DNA of 64,000 nucleotides from Aureimonas psammosilenae (GCF_009176975.1 NZ_WEZG01000012.1:62001-126000), one strand, 5' to 3'; positions 37,558-46,603 are shown, numbered from the stretch's first letter. Notes: generated from the sequence alone by a model not told the origin. Numbers and translations are program-made.

Positions 37558-37579
37558 GAATAGGAGTAAGCTCCTATTC
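37558..37579 (-). promoter_or_regulatory. Perfect operator-like dyad upstream of the NTF2-fold gene
   Basis: GAATAGGAG, the spacer TAAG and CTCCTATTC form a perfect 9-bp inverted repeat. On the minus strand it sits between TTGCTG (possible -35) and TATTCT (possible -10), where a repressor or MerR-type activator would bind. The 165 bases further left (37580-37744) are AT-rich and hold no gene I can support. Confidence 0.5.
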
Positions 37580-37753
37580 AGCAAGAACAGAATCCGGTTT
37601 TCGCCATCCGCTCCAAGCGGAAAAAACGAAGTCGGATCGTGCATATGCAGTTTCCGCATCCGCTCTTCGAAACTTTTTCGATAGTTCCGAACGCGTCGCT
37701 GGAAGAATATCCTAGTCAGCGAAGCAGACTAACGAATACCGCTAAAATCGAAA

Positions 37754-37782
37754 GGCCGATGCGTCAGATGGCCGCATCGGCC
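37754..37782 (-). terminator. Rho-independent terminator after homospermidine synthase
   Basis: GGCCGATGC and GCATCGGCC form a 9-bp stem; on the minus strand TTTCGATTTT follows. It lies 38 bases after the gene's stop codon. Confidence 0.75.
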
Positions 37783-37819
37783 GGCTTTCCACCATCCAAT
37801 GAGAAAAGGTGCGGCGCGA

Positions 37820-39274
37820 TCAGCGCTCGTGAACGAGGACGTTGCGAAACTGCCAGGGATCGCTGGCGTCGATGTCTTCCTTGAAGAGGCCCGGCCGATC
37901 GGTCAGCGGATTCCAGTCCGTGAAGGTGCCTTTGACCGTGCCGAGATAGGGCTTCTGGATTTCGAGGCAGCGGCGGAAATCCATCTCCTCCGCTTCCACG
38001 ATCCCTGATTCCGGGTTTTCCAGCGCCCAGACCATGCCGGCGAGAACGGCCGATGAGACCTGAAGGCCCGTCGCGTTCTGATAGGGCGCGAGCTTGCGCG
38101 CTTCGGCAAGCGTCAGTTGCGAGCCGTACCAGTAGGCGTTCTTGTCGTGGCCGTAGAGAAGGACGCCGAGTTCGTCCGAGCCGTCCACCAGCTCGCTCTC
38201 CGTCAGAACGTGATGGGTCGGCTGGATGCGTCCGGCCGCGCCGAACAGCTCGTCGATCGAAACAAGCGCGTCGTTGTTGGGATGATAGGCGTAATGGCAG
38301 GTCGGCCGATACGTCACTTCGTCCTGCTTGTCGCGGACGGTGAAATAGTCCGAGATCGAGATCGCCTCGTTATGGGTGACGAGGAAGCCGTGCTGGGGTC
38401 CGGGAGTCGGGCACCAGGTGCGAACGCGCGTCGCGGCGCCCGGCTGCTCCAGAAAGATCGCCGGCGCGCCGTCCTGCTTGTGGAGCTTGGCGTTCTTGGG
38501 CAGCCAGGTTTCGTGCGTGCCCCAGCCGAGTTCGGCCGGCTGCATGCCTTCCGAGATGAAGCCTTCCACCGACCACGTGTTCCAGAAAGTGTTGAGGGGC
38601 TTCGGCTCCTTGGCGCGCTGCGTGTCGCGCTCGGCGATGTGGATGCCCTTCACGCCGGCCTTCTTCATCAGCTTGGCCCAGCGGCGGCGCTCATCCGCCG
38701 CCGGCTCCTTGAAGTCGACGCCGACTTCGCTCGCCACGTCCAGAAGCGCCTGCTTGACGAACCAGGACACCATGCCCGGATTGGCGCCGCAGCACGACAC
38801 CGCCGTGCGCCCGCGCGGGTTCTCGGCGGCTTCCTTGCGGACGGCCCGCCGCAGGGCATAGTTCGTGCGCTCGGCGTTCGAGACCTTGTCGTCGAAGTAG
38901 AAGCCGAGCCAGGGCTCGATCACCGTATCGATATAAAAGGCGCCGAGCTTGCGCGTCAGCTTCATGAGATCGAGCGAGCCGGTATCCACCGACAGGTTCA
39001 CGAGGAAGCCCTCCCCGCCCCCTTCGGTCAGAAGCGGGGTGAGGATCTCTTCGTAGTTCTTGCGCGTCACGGCCTGTTGCACGAAGCGGATACCGCGTTC
39101 GTCCAGAAGCCCGCGATCGGCGTCCTTCGGGTCGATCACGACCATGCGCGACTTGTCGAAGGTGAAATGGCGTTCGATCAGCGGCAGCGTGCCCCGTCCG
39201 ATCGAGCCGAAGCCGAGCAGGACGATCGGCCCGGTGATGGCGGCGTAGATCGGGTAAGGCGAGGATTTTGCCAT
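37820..39274 (-). CDS. hss: Homospermidine synthase
   Basis: NAD-dependent enzyme that condenses two putrescines (or putrescine and spermidine) to sym-homospermidine, the main long polyamine of many rhizobia. The 484-residue length is as expected. IVLLGFGSIGRGTLP is the Rossmann motif, and VNLSVDTGSLDLMKL, YIDTVIEPWLGFY, SCCGANPGMVSWFVK and GWGTHETWLPK are family blocks. A perfect 9-bp dyad lies about 85-120 bases upstream. It is a single-gene unit. Confidence 0.94.
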   Translation of the reverse strand: MAKSSPYPIYAAITGPIVLLGFGSIGRGTLPLIERHFTFDKSRMVVIDPKDADRGLLDERGIRFVQQAVTRKNYEEILTPLLTEGGGEGFLVNLSVDTGSLDLMKLTRKLGAFYIDTVIEPWLGFYFDDKVSNAERTNYALRRAVRKEAAENPRGRTAVSCCGANPGMVSWFVKQALLDVASEVGVDFKEPAADERRRWAKLMKKAGVKGIHIAERDTQRAKEPKPLNTFWNTWSVEGFISEGMQPAELGWGTHETWLPKNAKLHKQDGAPAIFLEQPGAATRVRTWCPTPGPQHGFLVTHNEAISISDYFTVRDKQDEVTYRPTCHYAYHPNNDALVSIDELFGAAGRIQPTHHVLTESELVDGSDELGVLLYGHDKNAYWYGSQLTLAEARKLAPYQNATGLQVSSAVLAGMVWALENPESGIVEAEEMDFRRCLEIQKPYLGTVKGTFTDWNPLTDRPGLFKEDIDASDPWQFRNVLVHER

Positions 39275-39356
39275 CGCAGCAGGTCCTTTTCCTTGGAGAT
39301 GCTCTCGAGGTTTCCGCTTCGCGCTAATCGAGTCGGCCCACGATTAAAAGTGGGCG

Positions 39357-39392
39357 CGCGAAAATATATCGCCGCCCGGTCAAATTTTCGCG
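39357..39392 (-). promoter_or_regulatory. Operator-like dyad upstream of homospermidine synthase
   Basis: CGCGAAAAT at 39357-39365 and ATTTTCGCG at 39384-39392 are perfect inverted copies separated by 18 bases, and the minus strand between them holds TTTGACC and TATATTTT promoter-like stretches. A second hairpin GCCCAC/GTGGGC (39336-39355) lies just downstream in the leader. A regulator may control polyamine synthesis here. Confidence 0.45.
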
Positions 39393-39456
39393 TTGTCTTC
39401 CAAGCCTGATCGCTAGTGGAAAAGCTCTTTATGACATTGGCAAGACAAGCCGAAGC

Positions 39457-41292
39457 TCAAGGCTCGAAGCTTTCCAGTTCGTCGATAAACCCGGAAATGA
39501 CCGACAATCCCTTGGACCAGAAGGTTGGATCGGACGCATCGAGGCCGAAAGGCGCGAGAAGTTCCGAATGATGCTTCGAGCCGCCGGCCCGGAGCATGGA
39601 GAAATACTTCTCCTGAAATCCTGCTTCCGAGTTCTGGTAGACGGCGTAGAGCGAGTTCACGAGACAATCGCCGAAGGCATATGCGTAGACGTAGAACGGC
39701 GAATGGATGAAGTGCGGGATATAGGTCCAGAAGGTCTCGTAGCCGGGGCCGAGCCGAATGGCGGGGCCAAGGCTCGCGCCCTGCACCTTCAGCCAGATTT
39801 CCCCGATCCGCTCCGCCGTCAACTCGCCCGCCCGGCGTTCCTCATGAAGGTCGCGCTCGAACTGGTAGAAGGCGATCTGACGGACAACCGTATTGATCAT
39901 GTCCTCCACCTTGGCCGCAAGCAGCCCGCGCCGTTCGCGGTCGTCGCTCGCAGCGTCGAGCAGGGAGCGGAAGGTCAGCATCTCGCCGAAGACCGAGGCG
40001 GTTTCGGCAAGGGTCAGCGGCGTCGGCGCCATCAGCGCGCCCTGCGGCCCGGCCAGAACCTGATGAACGCCGTGGCCGAGTTCGTGGGCGAGCGTCATCA
40101 CGTCCCGCGGTTTGCCGAGATAGTTCAGAAGAACATAAGGATGCGCGGAAGGAACGGTCGGATGCGCGAAGGCCCCAGGCGCCTTGCCGGGCCGCACCGC
40201 CGCATCGATCCAGCGATGATCGAAGAATCGCGCCGCGATCTCCGCCATGTCGGGCGAAAAGCCGGAATAGGCCGACAGCACCGTTTGCCGCGCCTCGTCC
40301 CACGAGATGTCGCGCTTGGGCGCGTGAGGAAGCGGCGCGTTGCGGTCCCAGAACTCCAGCCGGTCGAGCCCGAGCCAGCGCGCCTTCAAGGCATAATAGC
40401 GGTGCGAGATGGAGGTGTAGCCGTCCATCACCGCACTTGCCAACGCATCCACCACGGGGCGCTCGACGCGGTTCGCCAGATGGCGCGAATCGGCGACGTC
40501 CGTGAAGCCCCGCCAGCGATCGGCGATCTCCATGTCCTTGGCGAGCGTGTTGGTGATCAGCGTGAAGATACGCAGGTTCTCGGAAAAGACCTTGGCGAGC
40601 GCTTCGCCGGCGGCGCGACGCCGGTCGCGGTTCTCGTCCTGCAAAAGGTTCAACGCTTCTTCCAGCGCCAGATCCTCGCCGTCGATCTCGAAGCGCAGCG
40701 CCGTCATCGTCTCGTCGAACAGGCGGTTCCAGGCGTTGCGCCCGGTGATCGCCTTCTCGTGGAAGAGTTCCTCGACGCGGTCCTCCAGTTGAAAAGGCTT
40801 GTCGCGGCGCAGATCCACGATCCAGGGTCGGAAATGCGCCAGCGCCGCATCGTCCGCCATCGCCCGATCCAGAACCTCGTCGGCCACGCGGTTGAGTTCC
40901 AGGGGGAAGAACAGGAGGCGCGAGGAAATCTCGGTGATGCGGGCCTGGATGTCGCCATAGAACTTCGCCTTGGCGCCGTCCGACGTGTCGCCGGAATAAA
41001 CGAGGCCCGCATAGGACACGAGCCGCCCGAGGATTTCCTCCAGCGCCTCGTATTCCCGCAGCGCTTCGACAAGGTCGCCGCCGCCCGGCATCGCCGCCGT
41101 GTCGGCAAGGCGACCGCGCCAGCGCGCCTGGAAGGCGGTCGCCATCGCGTCGCCCTTCGCGATGTCGGCGGCGATCTCCGGCGCGTCCATGGAAGGGTAG
41201 AGGTCGGCGAGGTTCCATTCGGGCAACGCACCCGCCCCGTCGCGGGACGCGGTCGGCGCGCTGGCCGATGCTGCGGTCGTCGGGAAGGGCAT
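39457..41292 (-). CDS. pepF: M3-family oligoendopeptidase F
   Basis: Cytoplasmic zinc metallopeptidase that cuts short peptides. The 611-residue product starts at the ATG at 41292; the 29 residues before it in the open frame have no family similarity. An N-terminal domain with WNLADLYPSMDAPE leads to the catalytic core LAHELGHGVHQVLAG (HExxH zinc site), followed by LAETASVFGEM with the third zinc ligand. It is divergent from the NtrC-type regulator and has no operon partner. Confidence 0.93.
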   Translation of the reverse strand: MPFPTTAASASAPTASRDGAGALPEWNLADLYPSMDAPEIAADIAKGDAMATAFQARWRGRLADTAAMPGGGDLVEALREYEALEEILGRLVSYAGLVYSGDTSDGAKAKFYGDIQARITEISSRLLFFPLELNRVADEVLDRAMADDAALAHFRPWIVDLRRDKPFQLEDRVEELFHEKAITGRNAWNRLFDETMTALRFEIDGEDLALEEALNLLQDENRDRRRAAGEALAKVFSENLRIFTLITNTLAKDMEIADRWRGFTDVADSRHLANRVERPVVDALASAVMDGYTSISHRYYALKARWLGLDRLEFWDRNAPLPHAPKRDISWDEARQTVLSAYSGFSPDMAEIAARFFDHRWIDAAVRPGKAPGAFAHPTVPSAHPYVLLNYLGKPRDVMTLAHELGHGVHQVLAGPQGALMAPTPLTLAETASVFGEMLTFRSLLDAASDDRERRGLLAAKVEDMINTVVRQIAFYQFERDLHEERRAGELTAERIGEIWLKVQGASLGPAIRLGPGYETFWTYIPHFIHSPFYVYAYAFGDCLVNSLYAVYQNSEAGFQEKYFSMLRAGGSKHHSELLAPFGLDASDPTFWSKGLSVISGFIDELESFEP

Positions 41293-41420
41293 GGGGCAGT
41301 TTCCGTTCGGCTGAAGAGTATGCTCGTTAACTTCGCGGCAACCCTTGTCGTCAAGCCGATCGAAGGGTCCTCGTGCCAAGGTAGGGACCCCGAACGCCGC
41401 CGGCGAGACCCGTCGATCCC

Positions 41421-42845
41421 ATGCCGACCACCGTCCTCATCGTCGACGACGATCCCGTTCAGCGCCGCCTCCTGGAAGCACATGTGGGGCGCATGGGCTA
41501 TCGGTCCTTGTCATGCGCGGACGGTGAAACGGCGTTGCTGGCACTGCGCACGAGCGCGCCGAATCGCTTGCCGGCCGCCATGGTCCTGGATCTCTCCATG
41601 CCGGGAATCGGCGGCGTGGAGGTGCTGAAGGAAATGCGGCGCGCGAGCTTCGACGTGCCGGCCGTGGTCCAGACCGGCAAGGGCAGCATCGATACGGCGG
41701 TGGAAGCGATGCGGGCCGGCGCCTTCGACTTCGTGGTGAAGCCCGCCTCGCCCGAACGGCTGCGCGCTGCCATCGAGGACGCGCTGCGCTTGTCGGCCGC
41801 GCGGGAGCGTCGCCCCCGCTCGCTCGCGGGCGATCCCGCCACGCGGCTTGAAGGAGCGAGCCCGGCGATGGCGCGAGCGCTGCGCGAAGCGCGGGCGGCG
41901 GCAACCTCCACCATTCCGATCCTTCTGGAAGGCGAAACCGGCGTCGGCAAGGAATGGCTGGCCGCGGCCATCGTCGCCGCCGGGCCCCGAGCGGCCAAGC
42001 CTTTCGTGCCGGTGAACTGCGGCGCCCTGCCCGCCTCGCTCACCGAGAGCATCCTCTTCGGCCATGCGAAAGGCGCTTTCACGGACGCTTCCGAGCGCCG
42101 CATCGGCAAGTTTCTGGAAGCCGACGGCGGAACGATCTTTCTGGACGAGGTCGGCGAACTGCCGCTCGACATCCAGGCCAAGCTTCTGCGCGTGTTGCAG
42201 GACGGGCGCGTCGATCCGGTGGGGGGCCAGGGCTCGGTTCCGGCCAATGTTCGGCTTCTTTCGGCCACGAATCGCGATCTGGCGGCCGAGGTCGCCGCCG
42301 GCCGGTTCCGCGAGGACCTTTATTTCCGCCTGAACGTCCTGGCGATTCGCGTTCCATCCTTGCGCGAACGGCGCGAGGAGATCGGGACGCTCGCCGAGCG
42401 CTTTCTGCGCGCTTTCGCGGCCAGCGACCGGGCCGGCGCGTCGATGCGCCTTCTGCCCGATGCCCTAGAACTTCTTCGGAATTTCGACTGGCCCGGCAAT
42501 ATCCGGCAACTGGAAAACGCCGTGCACCGCGCGGTGGTGCTGGCCGAAAGCGACGAGCTTTCGGCGCGCGACTTCCCCCAGATCGCGACCCAGATGCGTG
42601 GGCCTTCGTGCGAAGCGTCGGAAGCCCCGGTTGCGCCTCCTCTTCTTCCGCCATCGGACGTCCAAGCCCTTTCCGCCTTCGACGCAGACGGCGAAATCAG
42701 GAAACTGGAGGATATCGAAGCCGATCTCATCCGGTTGGCGATCCAGCGCTACGACGGACGCTTGTCGGAAGTCGCGCGGCGTCTCGGCATCGGGCGCTCG
42801 ACGCTTTACCGAAAACTCGACGCCTATCGCATTCCCGGCAATTGA
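41421..42845 (+). CDS. Orphan NtrC-type response regulator with altered GAFTGA loop
   Basis: A 474-residue protein with three domains. The receiver domain (1-120) has the acidic triad DDD 9-11, phospho-acceptor D57 and K107. The AAA+ domain has Walker A GETGVGK (171-177) and Walker B FLDEVGE (240-246). The C-terminal Fis-type helix-turn-helix is VARRLGIGRSTLYRKL. The sigma-54 contact loop reads GAFTDA (218-223) where active enhancer-binding proteins have GAFTGA. No histidine kinase lies nearby. It could be a sigma-54 activator with altered contact or a regulator that no longer uses sigma-54. Confidence 0.9.
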   Translation: MPTTVLIVDDDPVQRRLLEAHVGRMGYRSLSCADGETALLALRTSAPNRLPAAMVLDLSMPGIGGVEVLKEMRRASFDVPAVVQTGKGSIDTAVEAMRAGAFDFVVKPASPERLRAAIEDALRLSAARERRPRSLAGDPATRLEGASPAMARALREARAAATSTIPILLEGETGVGKEWLAAAIVAAGPRAAKPFVPVNCGALPASLTESILFGHAKGAFTDASERRIGKFLEADGGTIFLDEVGELPLDIQAKLLRVLQDGRVDPVGGQGSVPANVRLLSATNRDLAAEVAAGRFREDLYFRLNVLAIRVPSLRERREEIGTLAERFLRAFAASDRAGASMRLLPDALELLRNFDWPGNIRQLENAVHRAVVLAESDELSARDFPQIATQMRGPSCEASEAPVAPPLLPPSDVQALSAFDADGEIRKLEDIEADLIRLAIQRYDGRLSEVARRLGIGRSTLYRKLDAYRIPGN

Positions 42846-43054
42846 CCTTTTTTATGGTTGCCGCATTCTTGCCCGAACGAGAAAAGCTTTACCCTACCTT
42901 AACCCTTTTCTTTTGATATATCGGTTAAATGAGGCTAGCGTCATCTTCGTGCCGCACTCTCGGCTGAAAGAACGATAGTTTCGCGCTTGCAATTTGAGTT
43001 CTCGACTGCTGGGGAAGCCGTCTTCGAGAACCGGGACGAGGGGACAAGGTCCGA

Positions 43055-44881
43055 ATGACCGGATTGACCGACGCTGTCGGCCGCGCCACGTCGCGCGCAG
43101 CCTCCTACGCCGCGATTTGCATTCTCAGCGTCTGCACCGGAACACTTGCAGCCAATGCCGAGACCAGAAGTCTCAAGTTCTACCATCTCCATACGCACGA
43201 GAAGGAAGAGATCACCTACAAGCGGAACGGTCGCTACCTTCCCGACGGCTTGAAGAAGATCAACTGGATCTTGCGCGACTGGCGTCAGAAGAAGCCGGTC
43301 AACATGGACCCGCGCCTTCTCGACCTCGTATGGGAAGCCTACCGCCAGTCCGGCTCCAGTTCCTATATCCAGGTCATCTGCGGTTATCGCTCTTCCGACA
43401 CGAACGGCATGCTGCGCTCGCGCACCGCCGGCGTCGCCAAGGAAAGCCAGCACGTTCTCGGCAAGGCGCTCGACTTCACCCTCCCCGACGTGCCGCTCGC
43501 CAAGCTGCGCGCCATCGGCCTGAAGATGCAGGTCGGCGGTGTCGGCTTTTATCCGAAGTCCGGTTCGCCCTTCGTGCATTTCGATGTCGGCAACGTCCGC
43601 CATTGGCCGAAGATGAGCCGCAAGGAGCTCATGGCGGTTTTCCCGAACGGCAACACCCTGCATGTTCCGTCCGACGGCAAGCCCTTGCCGGGCTACGAGC
43701 AGGCGCTCGCTTCCTACAAGTCCCGCAAGTCCGGCGACTCCATCCAGATCGCCAATGTGAGCGAGGGTTCGGGCGGATCGTCTTCCGGCAAGTCGCTGCT
43801 CGCCAGGCTTTTCGGCGGCGGTGGCGCGGACGAGGAAGAGGACAATGCCGAAGCGACGGTCGCGCCGACCCGCGCGTCGCCCGCCCAGCAAATCATGAAG
43901 CCGGCGGCAAGCCCGCGCAAGGCGGTCGAGGAGCCGGTGGTCGTGGCCGCCGCAGCGCCGACGCCGAAGCGTGACGTTCTGCCGAACGGGGTGCCGCTGC
44001 CGATCCGCGACACGTTCGACACGACGGCGCCGAAGTCTCCGGTGCCGCCCGCCGCCCTGACGGGCGAGGCCAAGCCCGAGCCGGTTCAGGTGGCGGCTCT
44101 CGACATTTCTCGCGTGCCCTTGCCGAGCGCCGCTCCCGTGCGCGAATCCAGCGTGATCGCGCAGGCGATGAAGGTTCCCGTTCCGACCGCCCCCGTCGCG
44201 CCCGACAGCGAAACGGTTCTCGCCGCCCTCGCCTCGGCCCCCGCCGAGGACGTGGCCGCCAAGGACGGTCAGCTCGCTTATTCCGTTCCGACCCCGCGCA
44301 GCCGGCCGCCTTTCGCGAGCGTTCTGCGGGACATTCCGGTTCCCGCCGCGCCGAGCGTCGCCGAACTCGCCGCACCGGCGGTGGAAACCGCCGCGCCGAT
44401 CGCGACGAGCCTTGCTTCGGCGGCAATCGCAACAGCCCAGACGCATGCCGTCGCCACCTTGGCTCGCGAAGCGGCCCCGCCGCATTCCGCCAGCGCGCGG
44501 CGCGCTGCGGACGACAAGGTGCTTCTCGCCTCACTCGCCCCGGCCAAGCGCAACCCGGCACCCGTCGCCGTGAAGCTTCCCGTGCCCGAAGGCAAGACAG
44601 GCCGCTTCAAGCGGGACATCAACGCCGCCACCGGCACAAGCGCCGCCCGTGTGGTCCAGCAGGCGATCAGCGACAAGGTTCGCATGGCCGATCTGGTGAC
44701 GGACCCGAATGCCCGTCACGAAGTGCGCGCCATGATCCATCCGAACGCGTCGTCGCTGGTTCGGAACACGCCGACCTCGGTCCTGGCCACCGGCTTCACC
44801 TCCGATCCGATCACGTCCTATTCGACGGATCGCTTCGCCGGTTCCGCGGTGAACTTCATGCCGATGATCAAGGTCGACTGA
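43055..44881 (+). CDS. MepK-like DUF882 peptidoglycan endopeptidase with long C-terminal tail
   Basis: A 608-residue exported protein. After a signal peptide (about 1-36) comes a DUF882/peptidase M15 domain (about 38-190) with zinc ligands in SQHVLGKALD (H133, D140) and FVHFD (H175), and CGYRSSDTN at 109-117. E. coli MepK (YcbK), of the same family, cleaves 3-3 and 4-3 peptide crosslinks; Rhizobiales walls are rich in 3-3 links made by LD-transpeptidases. The remaining 400 or so residues are Ala/Pro/Val-rich and mostly without recognisable domains, unlike MepK (182 residues). It is monocistronic with a good terminator. Confidence 0.85.
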   Translation: MTGLTDAVGRATSRAASYAAICILSVCTGTLAANAETRSLKFYHLHTHEKEEITYKRNGRYLPDGLKKINWILRDWRQKKPVNMDPRLLDLVWEAYRQSGSSSYIQVICGYRSSDTNGMLRSRTAGVAKESQHVLGKALDFTLPDVPLAKLRAIGLKMQVGGVGFYPKSGSPFVHFDVGNVRHWPKMSRKELMAVFPNGNTLHVPSDGKPLPGYEQALASYKSRKSGDSIQIANVSEGSGGSSSGKSLLARLFGGGGADEEEDNAEATVAPTRASPAQQIMKPAASPRKAVEEPVVVAAAAPTPKRDVLPNGVPLPIRDTFDTTAPKSPVPPAALTGEAKPEPVQVAALDISRVPLPSAAPVRESSVIAQAMKVPVPTAPVAPDSETVLAALASAPAEDVAAKDGQLAYSVPTPRSRPPFASVLRDIPVPAAPSVAELAAPAVETAAPIATSLASAAIATAQTHAVATLAREAAPPHSASARRAADDKVLLASLAPAKRNPAPVAVKLPVPEGKTGRFKRDINAATGTSAARVVQQAISDKVRMADLVTDPNARHEVRAMIHPNASSLVRNTPTSVLATGFTSDPITSYSTDRFAGSAVNFMPMIKVD

Positions 44882-44917
44882 TCGACTTCACGCAAAGTTT
44901 CAGTGGGAAACGGCGAG

Positions 44918-44943
44918 CGGGCGCGAAAGCGCCCGTTTTTATT
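44918..44943 (+). terminator. Rho-independent terminator after the DUF882 gene
   Basis: CGGGCGC-GAAA-GCGCCCG, a 7-bp stem with a GNRA tetraloop, followed by TTTTTATTTG. Confidence 0.88.
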
Positions 44944-45347
44944 TGATTAGGCTTCTTTTCCATCTGAAACTATCGCGTTATCTTGCGATGAACCTCAATG
45001 TCCGGCGAATATGAAGCCGGGCTTTATCCGCGACCTTTTGTTCCTTGGTGTCGCTCAACTCAAGGTTCGCAATTTCTCCGCGTAAACCCCACGTTATCGT
45101 TAGCTGTCCGAGACAACGTCGATTGTTCCGTCTATGTATAAGGGTCTAGAGCGGGTGCTTTTGAGCTTGGGAAATAGTCCATTAGCTTGATATCCACCTT
45201 GACATCAAATATTGAATTATAAATACAGAAGGCATCGGCAGCCCATGTGAACCTTGTCGGGCGCGCCGCATCAGTAATCACGTTTTCTCGCGGCAAGACG
45301 TTCCGATAGGACGGGTCGGCTGCTGCTTGCTGGAACAATCACCGGAA
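44944..45347 (+). other. AT-rich leader and promoter region of mucR
   Basis: Four hundred bases without a credible gene and much richer in A/T than the surroundings. A perfect TTGACA lies at 45199-45204 followed by an A/T-rich run (TATAAAT), but the spacing to a -10 box is poor. MucR-family proteins bind AT-rich DNA and repress their own promoters, so autoregulation is likely. A 68-codon frame on the minus strand (45132-45338) has no ribosome-binding site. Confidence 0.4.
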
Positions 45348-45791
45348 ATGAGCGAGACGATGGACCAGGGCGAACGCCTCGATAACAACGAGATGCTGAT
45401 GGAACTGACGGCGGAAGTAGTCGCCGCCTATGTCAGCAACAACTCTCTGGCCGTTTCGGAGATCCCCGGTCTCATCTCGGACGTTTATGGCGCCCTCGGC
45501 CGCACCCATGTCGCCCCGCAGGCTCCCGTGGTCGAGAAGCCGAAGCCCGCGGTCGCGGTGAAGAAGTCCGTGACGGACGACTACATCGTTTGTCTGGAAG
45601 ACGGGAAGAAGTTCAAGTCGCTGAAGCGTCATCTCATGACGCACTACAATCTTTCGCCCGAGGAATATCGCGAGAAGTGGGACCTGCCGGCGGACTATCC
45701 GATGGTCGCGCCGAACTACGCCGCCGCCCGCTCGCGCCTCGCCAAGCAGATGGGCCTCGGCCACAAGCGCCGTCGCGGCGCGCGCGCCTGA
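45348..45791 (+). CDS. mucR: MucR/Ros-family zinc-finger regulator
   Basis: A 147-residue H-NS-like global regulator of exopolysaccharide, motility and virulence genes in Rhizobiales. The N-terminal helix [20 protein letters not shown] mediates oligomers. The Ros zinc finger is [20 protein letters not shown], and [16 protein letters not shown] is the conserved C-terminal DNA-binding segment. As in many MucR proteins the first cysteine pair is reduced to one Cys. ATGs at 45348 or 45360 are plausible; the longer frame begins with TTG. Confidence 0.94.
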   Translation: MSETMDQGERLDNNEMLMELTAEVVAAYVSNNSLAVSEIPGLISDVYGALGRTHVAPQAPVVEKPKPAVAVKKSVTDDYIVCLEDGKKFKSLKRHLMTHYNLSPEEYREKWDLPADYPMVAPNYAAARSRLAKQMGLGHKRRRGARA

Positions 45792-45796
45792 ACTTT

Positions 45797-45814
45797 CCGG
45801 GCGCATGCGCCCGG
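45797..45814. repeat. Perfect 18-bp palindrome after mucR
   Basis: CCGGGCGCA followed directly by its complement TGCGCCCGG, 5 bases after the mucR stop. With no loop it cannot form a normal terminator hairpin; it may be a protein site or chance. Confidence 0.4.
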
Positions 45815-45836
45815 CTTGCCTGCCCCAAATAAAACG

Positions 45837-45870
45837 AAGCCCGGCTCTGCTCCCGCAGGCTGGGCTTTCC
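45837..45870. terminator. Terminator between mucR and gapR
   Basis: AAGCCCGGC and GCTGGGCTT form a 9-bp stem (one G-T pair) around a 13-base loop, with TTTCCGTTT to the right and a T-rich run on the other strand. It serves two convergent genes. Confidence 0.7.
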
Positions 45871-45898
45871 GTTTGAGCGATCTCTGAGATCGGACCGC

Positions 45899-46147
45899 TT
45901 ATTCGGCCATGCCGAGAGCCTGAAGGTAAAGGTCCAGAACCGCATCCATTTCGGCCCGCTCGTTCTGGTCCTGCTTGCGGATCGCGATCACCTTGCGCAG
46001 CACCTTGGTATCGAAGCCGTTGCCCTTGGCTTCGGCATAAACGTCCTTGATGTCGTCGGAGATCGTCTTCTTCTCCTCTTCCAGGCGCTCGATACGCTCC
46101 ACGAAAGATTTGAGCTGGTCCTGGGCGACGCCCTCGACATCCGACAT
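45899..46147 (-). CDS. gapR: Nucleoid-associated protein GapR (DUF2312)
   Basis: An 82-residue helical protein. In Caulobacter GapR clamps overtwisted DNA ahead of polymerases and aids topoisomerases; it is essential there. The match is clear: [20 protein letters not shown], then [19 protein letters not shown] and [20 protein letters not shown]. It is monocistronic and convergent with mucR. Confidence 0.93.
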   Translation of the reverse strand: MSDVEGVAQDQLKSFVERIERLEEEKKTISDDIKDVYAEAKGNGFDTKVLRKVIAIRKQDQNERAEMDAVLDLYLQALGMAE

Positions 46148-46300
46148 CGGCTTTTCCGTTCCGTTCCGTTGCGCCCATGGTTCCGCTCGCGCGTCGAGCG
46201 CGGCGTCGCCGATTCATTGGCGGGAATGGGCGCGCTCTAGCAGAAACCGACGCGCTTCGAAAAGGCGCGCGTTGAAGGACCTACCCCGAAATGCCTTGCC

Positions 46301-46603
46301 TCAGCCGTGCCGGCGGGTTTCGAAGGCCTCCTGCGCGGCAGGAGAGGCCTCCCGCTGATGGGCTTTGCGCCATTCCTCATAGGGCATGCCGTAGAACGCT
46401 TCGCGCGCTTCGTCCTTGTTCATGGCAAGGCCGTTTTCCTCGGCGGCGTCACGATACCAGTTGGCGAGGCAGTTTCGGCAGAAGCCGGCAAGGTTCATCA
46501 GATCGATGTTCTGAACGTCGGTCCGCTGGCGCAGATGGTCCCGCAGACGGCGAAAGGCAGCCGCTTCGAGTTCGGTTCGGGTCTTGTCGTCGATGGGAGT
46601 CAT
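46301..46603 (-). CDS. DUF1244 protein
   Basis: A 100-residue conserved protein: FRRLRDHLRQRTDVQNIDLM, NLAGFCRNCLANWYRDAA, DEAREAFYGMPYEEWRKAHQ. These are the DUF1244 family signatures, including the CxxC pair. The fold is helical and probably binds metal or a partner; no function is established. It reads alone from the complement strand near the outer-membrane barrel gene. Confidence 0.88.
   Translation of the reverse strand: MTPIDDKTRTELEAAAFRRLRDHLRQRTDVQNIDLMNLAGFCRNCLANWYRDAAEENGLAMNKDEAREAFYGMPYEEWRKAHQREASPAAQEAFETRRHG

Noticed and set aside
39568-41628. A 686-codon open frame opposite pepF
   Set aside because: Shadow of pepF; its composition is Arg/Gly/Val-rich with no recognisable motif, while pepF has an intact HExxH site.
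45132-45338. A 68-codon minus-strand frame in the mucR leader
   Set aside because: No ribosome-binding site, atypical composition, and it lies over the likely mucR promoter.
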